This document shows positions 18,418 through 26,289 of a stretch of 64,000 nucleotides of DNA, one piece after another. The position numbers and the translations under genes are program-made. Source of the stretch: Saprospiraceae bacterium (GTDB lineage: Bacteria; Bacteroidota; Bacteroidia; Chitinophagales; Saprospiraceae); contig JANQQI010000073.1 in the NCBI GenBank assembly GCA_028285085.1, forward strand, positions 18,005 to 82,004, read 5' to 3'. Position 1 is the stretch's first letter. Each line of letters opens with the position of its first letter. The notes below the pieces were generated by a model. It was not told the origin of the DNA, ran no database searches, and saw nothing but the letters and a program-made list of their open reading frames with translations.

Positions 18418-19524
18418 GTGCGACTACGATTTTCCATTGCAAGTATATTCCTGATCTGGTGCTGGAGTATTGATTCAACGGACCTGAAAGCACAAAATAC
18501 GGTGCAAGTTGACTCCAGTGGTATTCAGGGGAAATGGGTGGTATTACCCTTGGTCTTCTTTACCCCGGAGACTAATTGGGGCTTCGGGGCAGCAAGTTTG
18601 TATTCTTTTCGATTTCGTCGCAATGATCAGAGGAGCCGACCTTCGCAGTTTCAAATTGGCTTTGCTTATACTTTACGGGATCAAATCCTGGCGTATCTGC
18701 CTTTTCAGCTCTTCCTTCGTAATGATCGTTACAAGGTCTACGGAGAGTTGGGGTATTATCGCTACGTTTATGAATTCTCGGGGGTTGGCAATACGGGGAC
18801 ATTATCGGACAGCGAACTGTACGAAGTCGACTTTCCCAGGATTCGGCTCAATGCCTTGTATCAAGCCTATCCCAATTTATTTGTTGGACTGCGCTACTGG
18901 ATGGATGATTTTAATATTACTAAGGTGGCGGATGAAGGTTTGCTGGCTAAAGGTGATATCTCGGGTAGCGAGGGAAGTTTGCTCTCCGGTGGTGGCTTGA
19001 TTGTGAATTATGATAATCGCGATCGCATTTTTTATCCGGGGCACGGTTATTTTTTTGAGTCGGTACTTTTTTATAATGGTGCCGAACTGGGAAGCGATTT
19101 TGACTTTACGAAGCTGTATGTAGATGGCAGTGCTTTTTACACCTTGAAAGAGGAACACATTTTAGCCGTGAATCTCTACGCGGAATTGACTTGGGGAACG
19201 GCACCTTTCAATCAGTTATCCCTTTTGGGCGGCCCGAAGCGAATGCGGGGGTACTTTGAGGGGCGCTTCCGGGATAATCATTATCTCATGGGGCAAAGCG
19301 AATATCGCTTCCCCATCTACGGCCGCTTTGGTGGTGTTGCTTTTGCTGGCCTGGGCGCGGTCGCCAAAGACTTTTCGGCTTTCCGTACTGAGCATCTACG
19401 TTGGATGTGGGGACTTGGGCTACGCTTTGTCCTTGATCCCAAGGAACATGTCAATCTGCGATTAGACGCTGGCTTTGGCCGTTCCTCCTCCGGGTATTAT
19501 CTAACGGTAGCCGAAGCCTTTTAG
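18418..19524 (+). CDS. Omp85/BamA-like outer-membrane beta-barrel protein (surface antigen family, no POTRA)
   Basis: The protein is a signal peptide (ending near LKAQ) followed by a beta-barrel of about 340 residues. The typical Omp85-barrel features are the N-terminal strand with ETNWGFG and the late motif GGPKRMRGYFEGRFRD, which resembles the conserved GGxxxxRGY...GRF signature. There are no POTRA domains, so it is a short 'bacterial surface antigen' family member rather than BamA itself. No ATG is available. I chose the GTG at 18418, which starts the peptide as MRLRFSIASIF; a TTG at 18409 is the alternative. Substrate or partner are unknown. It may form a transcription unit with the glycosyltransferase that starts 32 bases downstream. 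Confidence 0.75.
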   Translation: MRLRFSIASIFLIWCWSIDSTDLKAQNTVQVDSSGIQGKWVVLPLVFFTPETNWGFGAASLYSFRFRRNDQRSRPSQFQIGFAYTLRDQILAYLPFQLFLRNDRYKVYGELGYYRYVYEFSGVGNTGTLSDSELYEVDFPRIRLNALYQAYPNLFVGLRYWMDDFNITKVADEGLLAKGDISGSEGSLLSGGGLIVNYDNRDRIFYPGHGYFFESVLFYNGAELGSDFDFTKLYVDGSAFYTLKEEHILAVNLYAELTWGTAPFNQLSLLGGPKRMRGYFEGRFRDNHYLMGQSEYRFPIYGRFGGVAFAGLGAVAKDFSAFRTEHLRWMWGLGLRFVLDPKEHVNLRLDAGFGRSSSGYYLTVAEAF

Positions 19525-19556
19525 AAAATCAAAATGCGCGTGACAAACGAAGTGAC

Positions 19557-20246
19557 ATGACTGTAAGTATCATCATCCCGACTTTGAATGAAGCCGACAA
19601 TATTGAACGGCTTTTGGCCCGCTTGCAAGAGCGACCTGAGGAAGGTGTTGATATCCTGGTGGTGGATGGTGGCAGCACCGATGAAACGAAAGCAAAAGCG
19701 GCGGCGGCCGGTGCTCGGGTGTTGGAAAGTCCTCAGCGGGGGCGGGCCGTGCAGATGAACTTTGGCGCCCGCCACAGCCGTGGTGAATTGTTATACTTCG
19801 TACATAGCGATACCTTGCCACCGGCCAACTACTTACAGCATATTCGGGAGGCGCTAGCCGAAGGCTATCCTGTGGGGTGTTTTCGCTATCAATTTGATTC
19901 ACCCCATAAATTGCTACGTATCAATGCTTATTTCACGCGCTTCAATCGATTGTGGTGTCGTGGTGGGGATCAAAGTTTATACATTCGTCGCGAAGTATTT
20001 GTGGTGTTGGGTGGTTTTCGGAAAGACTACCTCATTATGGAGGATTTTGATTTTATAAAAAGAGCACAAAAAGCATATCCATTTCGCATTATCCCGCACA
20101 ACATGTTAGTTTCGGCTCGCAAATACGAAACCAATAGTTATCTTAGAGTCCAGATTGCCAACCTCGTTGTCTTCAATATGTATCGTCTGGGATATTCTCA
20201 AAAATCTATGGTCAAAATGTACAAGAGGTTGCTGGATTATCGCTAG
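19557..20246 (+). CDS. Glycosyltransferase, TIGR04283 family
   Basis: The 229-residue protein is a short GT2-fold enzyme. It has the nucleotide-binding start SIIIPTLNEADNIERLL, the VVDGGSTDET motif, GRAVQMNFGA and the DxD-like HSDTLPP. This combination is typical of the 'transferase 2, rSAM/selenodomain-associated' group (TIGR04283). No membrane segment was seen. Donor and acceptor sugars are unknown. It is followed after three bases by the DUF1643 gene, suggesting a small operon with 20250-20717 and 20714-21241. Confidence 0.85.
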   Translation: MTVSIIIPTLNEADNIERLLARLQERPEEGVDILVVDGGSTDETKAKAAAAGARVLESPQRGRAVQMNFGARHSRGELLYFVHSDTLPPANYLQHIREALAEGYPVGCFRYQFDSPHKLLRINAYFTRFNRLWCRGGDQSLYIRREVFVVLGGFRKDYLIMEDFDFIKRAQKAYPFRIIPHNMLVSARKYETNSYLRVQIANLVVFNMYRLGYSQKSMVKMYKRLLDYR

Positions 20247-20249
20247 CCA

Positions 20250-20717
20250 ATGATCAGAAAAGCAAGATTTTCAAAATGTCGACAATACCGCTACGCGTTG
20301 TGGCGCAGCTGGGATGAACGCGGCCCGCAGGTCATGTTCATTGGGCTGAACCCTTCGACGGCTGATGCCAAATCCGATGATCCAACGATTCGGCGCTGCA
20401 TCCGCTTTGCGCAAGACTGGGGCTTTGGTAGCCTGTGCATGGTCAATGTGTTTGCTTATCGCTCGACCGACCCGAGTCGATTACGAGAAATCGAGAATCC
20501 GGTCGGTCGCTTCAATGATCGAATCATTCGGCACCTCCAGCGCGATTGCCAGAAAGTGATCCTGGCTTGGGGCAATCACGCAGAATGGCAGCAGCGCTAT
20601 CTTGAAGTCCGGCGTTTAATCAAGCAGCCGTATTGTCTGAAGGTCAACAAAAGCGGACAACCAGCCCATCCACTATATTTATCCGCCGATTTGCAACCTA
20701 CGCCTTATCTCCTATGA
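20250..20717 (+). CDS. DUF1643 family protein
   Basis: The 155-residue protein shows the family hallmarks RYALWRSWDE, VMFIGLNPSTADAKSDDPTI, RRCIRFAQDWGFG and VNVFAYRSTDP. The biochemical role of DUF1643 proteins is not established. It starts three bases after the glycosyltransferase stop, and its own stop codon overlaps the next start in an ATGA arrangement, so the three genes are probably translationally coupled. Confidence 0.85.
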   Translation: MIRKARFSKCRQYRYALWRSWDERGPQVMFIGLNPSTADAKSDDPTIRRCIRFAQDWGFGSLCMVNVFAYRSTDPSRLREIENPVGRFNDRIIRHLQRDCQKVILAWGNHAEWQQRYLEVRRLIKQPYCLKVNKSGQPAHPLYLSADLQPTPYLL

Positions 20718-21241
20718 CCATCACCATTTCCAATCAGATCACCCTTCGGCCTTACCGCATAACAGATATCCCCGACATGGTAGAAGGTCTGAATAGTCGA
20801 AAAATCTACGATTCGACCCTCAAAATTCCTTTTCCGTACAAAAAAGCTGATGCCGAACGCTTCTTAAAGATGGTTTTTGAACAAGAAGAATTACATCAAA
20901 TTTGTCACAATTGGGCTATCGTTAAGGACCGTAAGCAGGTCATTGGCAGTATTGGATTGCAACTTAAATATGGTCTCGAAGCCCACAAAGATGAGATTGG
21001 ATATTGGCTAGCCGAGCCATTTTGGGGACAAGGAATCATGACGCAAGTCGTGCGTATTTTTTGTGATTACTGTTTTGAAAATCGGGAGTTAAGCCGGATT
21101 GAAGCTATTGTATTTGCTCAGAATGTAGCCTCGACACGGGTCTTGGAGAAAGCGGGTTTTGACTTTGAGGGCAGACTCCGAAAGTATCTCATTAAAAATG
21201 GCCGCTATATTGACGGATTACTCTATGCTAATGTGCTCTAA
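20714..21241 (+). CDS. GNAT acetyltransferase, RimJ/RimL-like
   Basis: The ATG at 20714 overlaps the upstream stop by four bases and gives 175 residues; a longer frame from 20633 would lie inside the DUF1643 gene. The protein has the RimJ/RimL layout: ITLRPYRITDIPDMVEGLNS at the N-terminus, IGSIGLQ, then the acetyl-CoA loop EIGYWLAEPFWGQGIMTQVV and the late motif NVASTRVLEKAGFDFEGRLR. It should transfer an acetyl group from acetyl-CoA to an amine, possibly a protein N-terminus. It does not resemble PseH. Confidence 0.88.
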   Translation: MTITISNQITLRPYRITDIPDMVEGLNSRKIYDSTLKIPFPYKKADAERFLKMVFEQEELHQICHNWAIVKDRKQVIGSIGLQLKYGLEAHKDEIGYWLAEPFWGQGIMTQVVRIFCDYCFENRELSRIEAIVFAQNVASTRVLEKAGFDFEGRLRKYLIKNGRYIDGLLYANVL

Positions 21242-21516
21242 AACAACAGCTATGTTGTATTCGGACCATATCAAGAAAAAGTTAAATGCCCGTCACACTA
21301 TTGCCTTTTATCGCCAATATTAATATATTGAAAGATGTAATCCGACCCCTCGCTTATTTACGCTAACTTTTTTTGGTTTTTAAAACTCGATTTGCACCCC
21401 TTTATCTTGGTGTAGCGTAATCGTCTTAATTTTTTGTAGACCGCCATATTTTCAAATAGTTGGACGGAACTATTAATAAGCGTTTTCCGTCGTTTAGATT
21501 AAACAAGCATAGACCC

Positions 21517-24399
21517 ATGAACAAACTCTGGTTAGCTTTAGCATCTTTCACCCTAATGCTCTCTTGCAATGTGCAGGTAGACCTCCCAGAGTATTATCAT
21601 GCCCCTTTTCTACAAACTGATTTGAGCAGTATGGATTCGGTGCTGCTCGATATGAATGCCAACGACAAGATTGGACAATTGCTGTTCTATATGCCGGACA
21701 GTGAAACAGACGAACAGTCATTATATACTCTAGCTGAACGTGGACAATTCACTGGAATACAATTATCAGCGCGCTTATTGCCCGATTATCTGAGGATTTT
21801 GCGCCACTTACAGGAGCTTTCTTCAATTCCCTTACTGAATGCGACTTCGGAGAATGTGAGTTTAAATAATCAGTTTGCTGAGTTATTACCTTATCCTACT
21901 GCAACGACGATCACCGCACGGGGAGAAGATACCACCCGAGCGTATCTGGAAGAGAAATTCCTCCGAGAAGCGCGGCATTTAGGTATTAACTTGTGTTTTA
22001 ATCCATTCATGGGGCCACTCGGTGCTGAAATGCCCGTTTACTCTCGACAATTTTACGATCATCTGCCAGAGCAACAGCAAGTTGCTGGTCAACAAAAGAT
22101 TCAACAGTTTCAGGATACGGGCTTGATGATTGCCGCTGATGCTTTTCGTGATTTCTACTATATCGAAAACGACTCCACTCATTACGTAGATAGTTTGCTA
22201 TTGCCGATGCGACAATTGGTGGAAAGTGGCTTATCCGGCTTAGTGATTGACCCGATGGTCTTTCAACAGGATAGCCTTGAAACTTTGCCACCGCAATTTT
22301 TGCGGCGCTATTTGAAAGAGAAATTAGATTTTGATGGTCTTATTATGGCACAATGGGATACAGAAGTACCTTTTGAGCTTTTGGCTTATGCGGGTGTAGA
22401 TATTTTTATGGTAAAAGATAGTGTTGCCGAACGGCATGCCCATATTCGTCAATACGTAGAAAATGAAACCTTTACCGAAAGAGAATTAAACCTTCGGGTG
22501 CGTAAAGTCTTACTGGCAAAACAGTGGCTGGGCGAGCGAGCCATGCCGGAATCAACCTGGGCGTTGGCCAATATGCAGGATAAAAAGGATGAATTTTGGT
22601 TGAAACAGCTCCACGAAGAATCTATTACGCTTTTGCAAAACCCAGATGTTCTGCCCTTTTCGGATACCTACAAACAGAATTTCCGCCTTTTACGTGTTGG
22701 GAATGAAGAACTTTGGCAATTCCAATACTATTTTTCCAAGTACGCTTCTTTCTCCGAATCAGTCGCTCGAAGAGATTCTGCCGGTGCTTTAAAACCGTTG
22801 CGAGCAGAACGCTTCCGGCGGGCTCGATTGATTGTTCACCTTGAAGATGAGCAACTACAAGCACAACGCGATACCGCCTTTATCCAATCTGTGAATGCCA
22901 TGGCGGCTAAAACGCCCACGGTGGTGATCAATTACGGTTCGCCCCACGAATTGGCTGACTTCGATTCTACCGTAGCAATTGTACAGCTCTATGAGCATAA
23001 TAAGACAACGGAAGCGTTGAGCGCCCAATTATTATTCGGTGCTTTTGCACCAAGCGGTCAGTTGCCGCTCGCCGTTAAAGATCGCTGGGTATTTGGCGCG
23101 GGCATTCAGGATATTGCTGTGCATCGCTTGAAATTCACTGAGCCCGAAGAGGTCGGCATGGCGCCCTATCGCCTGGTTGCTCTGGACGCTTTAGCCCGCA
23201 AAGCCATCCGTGAAGGGGCCACACCCGGCTGTCAGGTCCTGGTCGCAAAGAATGGAAAGATCGTCTATTCCAAAACCTTTGGTACCCACGATATTGATAA
23301 AAAGCAATTGGTTCAGAAGAATGATCTTTATGATTTGGCTTCGATCACTAAAGTAGCGGCCACCGGATTGGCGACCATGCAGTTGTACGACCAGGGTAAG
23401 ATCAAACTCAAGCAGCGCTTGCAGCAGCACCTGCCATTAGATAAGACTTCACCCATTCGAAATCTGAATTTACAGCAATTACTGACCCATCAATCGGGTC
23501 TACAATCCAATATGCCGATTGCGCCTTACATCATGTATAAAGATACCAGTGATGCACGCTGCAATGATTATTTCTGTCGAATGCCGGATGCCACCCATCA
23601 GGTAGCGGTGGCAGATTCTTTTTATCTCGATCAACGCTGGCAAGATTCCATCTGGCAGGAGGTGTTTACCTTACAGCCACGCCGCAATAAACGCTATTTG
23701 TACAGTGACGTTAACTTCAATCTTTTGCAAAAAGTGATTGAAACCAAGACCGGGCAAGCCCTTAACGACTACTTAAATCTCAAATTTTATTATCCACTTA
23801 ATCTCCGTCATTGTACCTACCAGCCTTTGAAAAACCACAAGGCGGAAGATATTGTCCCAACGGCAAAGGATGAGTACTGGCGCAAGCAACTTTTACGCGG
23901 CTACGTTCACGACGAGTCAGCGGCCTTGCTAGGTGGGGTAGGCGGCAATGCCGGCCTGTTTTCGAATGCCGAGGATTTGGCCGTACTCTTCCAGATGCTA
24001 CTCAACGGCGGTAGCTACGGTGGTAAGCAATACGTGAGCCCGGAGACGGTACGTTTATTTACCTCCGAGCACGGCCGTAGCGGCCGTGGCCTGGGCTTTG
24101 ATGTGCAGGGTAGCGGCACACGCTCTTGTTCCCGTTACGCTTCTGCGGCCACTTATGGGCATACCGGCTTCACCGGCACCTGCGTTTGGGTAGACCCCAA
24201 AGAGGATTTGATTTTCATTTTTCTATCCAACCGGATTAATCCTAGCGTGAAGAATCGCAAGCTGTTCCGCGAATCAATCCGTCGAAAGATGCACGATGTG
24301 GTTTACGAAGCACTTGATTCCTTTAAAGGAACACCGGCCAGTGAGCTTGACGAGCCGATTGTATTAGAGGCCAATGCGGGAAATAGCTCCGGAGAGTAA
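21517..24399 (+). CDS. GH3-like domain fused to a beta-lactamase-type serine hydrolase (lipoprotein)
   Basis: The ATG at 21517 opens a lipoprotein signal (LMLSC, lipid cysteine about residue 16) and gives 960 residues. The N-terminal part (about 45-360) has the GH3 (beta-N-acetylglucosaminidase) fold order: NDKIGQLLF, FDGLIMAQWD, then LRVRKVLLAKQWLG. However, the catalytic motifs of the family are not conserved: the KHFPGHGDT region reads ADAFRDFYYIENDS, and the nucleophile position in FDGLIxxD is Q279. A linker related to the GH3 C-terminal domain follows. The C-terminal part (about 555-930) is a class C beta-lactamase/transpeptidase fold with SITK (S609, K612), YSD (Y729) and HTG (H882-G884), so the serine hydrolase looks intact. 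A role in cell-wall turnover is inferred. It converges on the gene at 24406, leaving six bases between. Confidence 0.85.
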   Translation: MNKLWLALASFTLMLSCNVQVDLPEYYHAPFLQTDLSSMDSVLLDMNANDKIGQLLFYMPDSETDEQSLYTLAERGQFTGIQLSARLLPDYLRILRHLQELSSIPLLNATSENVSLNNQFAELLPYPTATTITARGEDTTRAYLEEKFLREARHLGINLCFNPFMGPLGAEMPVYSRQFYDHLPEQQQVAGQQKIQQFQDTGLMIAADAFRDFYYIENDSTHYVDSLLLPMRQLVESGLSGLVIDPMVFQQDSLETLPPQFLRRYLKEKLDFDGLIMAQWDTEVPFELLAYAGVDIFMVKDSVAERHAHIRQYVENETFTERELNLRVRKVLLAKQWLGERAMPESTWALANMQDKKDEFWLKQLHEESITLLQNPDVLPFSDTYKQNFRLLRVGNEELWQFQYYFSKYASFSESVARRDSAGALKPLRAERFRRARLIVHLEDEQLQAQRDTAFIQSVNAMAAKTPTVVINYGSPHELADFDSTVAIVQLYEHNKTTEALSAQLLFGAFAPSGQLPLAVKDRWVFGAGIQDIAVHRLKFTEPEEVGMAPYRLVALDALARKAIREGATPGCQVLVAKNGKIVYSKTFGTHDIDKKQLVQKNDLYDLASITKVAATGLATMQLYDQGKIKLKQRLQQHLPLDKTSPIRNLNLQQLLTHQSGLQSNMPIAPYIMYKDTSDARCNDYFCRMPDATHQVAVADSFYLDQRWQDSIWQEVFTLQPRRNKRYLYSDVNFNLLQKVIETKTGQALNDYLNLKFYYPLNLRHCTYQPLKNHKAEDIVPTAKDEYWRKQLLRGYVHDESAALLGGVGGNAGLFSNAEDLAVLFQMLLNGGSYGGKQYVSPETVRLFTSEHGRSGRGLGFDVQGSGTRSCSRYASAATYGHTGFTGTCVWVDPKEDLIFIFLSNRINPSVKNRKLFRESIRRKMHDVVYEALDSFKGTPASELDEPIVLEANAGNSSGE

Positions 24400-24405
24400 A
24401 AAATA

Positions 24406-25329
24406 TTATTGGATGGCTTCGGCAATACGATTTGGATAGTCGGTAATAATGCCATCTACCCCCAATTCCATCAACTGTTTCATTTGTGGCACTTCGTTGA
24501 CCGTCCAGGGGATGAGTTGCATGCCTCGTTGGTGCACCTGTTGAACCAAGCTGGAATCTACAAACATAAAATAAGGGCTGTAGATCGAGGGGGTGAAGTC
24601 GAGTTTAGCCATGTTTTTATCAAAACCTTCGAGATTTTCAATCAGAAAAGCATTGGTTTGCGTAGCATCCTGACGATGCAGCTCGCGCATCACTTCGGGG
24701 TCGAATGATTGGACGCAGCTGCGATCTTTGATGCCGAGGGCCTGTAAATCTTGGAGTAGTAGCTGAACGAAGGCCGCCGGAGGCGGTACCAGGCTGTCGT
24801 ACCATTCGGGGCGGCTTTTAATTTCAATATTATATAAAGGAAGAGGATGGCTATTTTTTTTACAAAAATCCTCAACAGTCGTAACCATGTCTTTCAAAGA
24901 AGGCTTGTGGACGGCCATTGGCTGCTGCTCGGGAAAGCGGGCATTACCACGCAGGCCACAATCGTAAGCCTTGAGTGCCTCATAAGTCATTTCTAAAATA
25001 CGGAGTTGATCCTCTTCTTCTCTTAATACCGGTTGACCATCGGGATGACTGGAAATATGATGGGACAACCAGGGATCGTGGGAAACGATGAGGATTTGAT
25101 CTTTTGAGACGGCCAGATCTAATTCTAACGTTCGAACTTGTGGAAATTCCAGTGCTTTGAGAAAAGCAGGGATGGTATTTTCTGGAAGTAAGCCGCGCGC
25201 ACCACGGTGACCTTGCCAATCGAATGGGGGAGGAGTGGAGGTAGATTCAGGCATGGATTGAGGTTCTGTTTGGCAAGCCCAGAGACTAAGCAATGCCAAG
25301 GTGAGTAGAGAAAATAGAGATAAACGCAT
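24406..25329 (-). CDS. Glycerophosphodiester phosphodiesterase (lipoprotein)
   Basis: The 307-residue protein hydrolyses glycerophosphodiesters to glycerol 3-phosphate and an alcohol. A lipobox (LWAC, lipid Cys19) points to the periplasm or outer membrane. The GDPD TIM-barrel signature begins with GHRGARGLLPENT (H41, R42, and the ENT glutamate). It continues with the metal-binding LELDLAV and the second catalytic histidine in VSHDP, and ends with WTVNEVPQMKQLMELGVDGIITDYP. All expected catalytic residues are visible. It is transcribed toward the GH3/serine hydrolase gene; an upstream partner is not evident. Confidence 0.92.
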   Translation of the reverse strand: MRLSLFSLLTLALLSLWACQTEPQSMPESTSTPPPFDWQGHRGARGLLPENTIPAFLKALEFPQVRTLELDLAVSKDQILIVSHDPWLSHHISSHPDGQPVLREEEDQLRILEMTYEALKAYDCGLRGNARFPEQQPMAVHKPSLKDMVTTVEDFCKKNSHPLPLYNIEIKSRPEWYDSLVPPPAAFVQLLLQDLQALGIKDRSCVQSFDPEVMRELHRQDATQTNAFLIENLEGFDKNMAKLDFTPSIYSPYFMFVDSSLVQQVHQRGMQLIPWTVNEVPQMKQLMELGVDGIITDYPNRIAEAIQ

Positions 25330-25441
25330 TTTGTAATCAATTGGAAGATATTGGAAAATAGTCGAAGTTAGCGCATACCGATGGCAGCCTGATTAGTATT
25401 CAGATTAAGAATGCGTTAAGCCTTCAAAAACAATTATTGTA

Positions 25442-26005
25442 TCAATCATATTTGTATCCTTTTCCACCATCTGCTTCCAATTCTACACCTAAGCCAAGCA
25501 CAATTCGGTTGACAAAGTTAAAATAAGCGATTACCAAGGTCGCATCCAGGATAGCTCGGTCATCGAGGCCGGTCGCCCGAATGTCATCCAGCAGGACTGC
25601 CTTGTTAGGATAATTCGGCTCGTCGGTAAGTCGAGCGGCGAGCTCACAGAGTTTGCGATCTGTCGCAGATAGCTCAACTTCCGCTGGATTGCTAATAAAA
25701 GCTTCGAGTTTAGCCTCGTCCTTCCAGAAAAACTGCAAGGCTTCGCCGTGATGCCGGGTGCAGTAGAGGCAATCATTGTGAACGGAAACGACAACCGCTA
25801 TCATTTCGCGTTGGTAGCGCCGCAGGGGGGATTTCCCGAACATGATTTTCATATAGAGCTCCATGTGCGCAACGATAGTCTCGGGATTCAGGCTTTGGAT
25901 TTTGTGGACAGAGGCCACTTTTCCCCGGCTACGACTGAGGTCGTCATAAATTTCCTTCAGGCGGCCTTCCGCCATCTCCGGTTCGATAACATCAATTAAA
26001 GGCAT
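25442..26005 (-). CDS. Peroxidase-related AhpD-like protein (carboxymuconolactone decarboxylase family)
   Basis: The 187-residue, mainly helical protein carries the AhpD-type redox motif CLYCTRHHGEAL (C79, C82, with following His). It also has the preceding QREMIAVVVSVHNDC segment typical of the 'peroxidase-related enzyme' subgroup (TIGR01926-like). It probably acts as a cytosolic thiol-dependent peroxidase or disulfide reductase. It stands alone, 112 bases upstream of the GDPD gene on the same strand. Confidence 0.88.
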   Translation of the reverse strand: MPLIDVIEPEMAEGRLKEIYDDLSRSRGKVASVHKIQSLNPETIVAHMELYMKIMFGKSPLRRYQREMIAVVVSVHNDCLYCTRHHGEALQFFWKDEAKLEAFISNPAEVELSATDRKLCELAARLTDEPNYPNKAVLLDDIRATGLDDRAILDATLVIAYFNFVNRIVLGLGVELEADGGKGYKYD

Positions 26006-26186
26006 ATTTTTTATTTGGTAAAGGGAAGATAGAGCAATGATTCTTTAAAAAACGAGCAACTTACAGCATCTGTGGAACTTGCTTGGCCCACAACAATCTA
26101 TATATTTTAAATATCTAGTGATTATGAATTTTTAGAGAGAATATTCATTCATGCCAAATCTTGGCTTCAAAATACGAAACTAATTT

Positions 26187-26215
26187 TTTGGCTGTTACTA
26201 AAAAGATTAAATTTG
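26187..26215 (+). promoter_or_regulatory. Candidate Bacteroidota promoter for the YfhO gene
   Basis: A TTTG at 26187-26190 and TAAATTTG at 26208-26215 match the -33 and -7 elements with 17 bases between them. This spacing is slightly short of the usual 19-21. The start codon is 75 bases downstream. Confidence 0.5.
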
Positions 26216-26289
26216 TGCAAGCCAACCGAGAACAGGTCGGGATTTATCGCCGTGATATTGACGGCTTTACAAGCTATTGAACTTCAAAT

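Noticed and set aside
20714..21241. GNAT gene as the missing PseH
   Set aside because: Its motifs are of RimJ/RimL type, and it is about 14 kb away from the pse operon in a different transcription unit.
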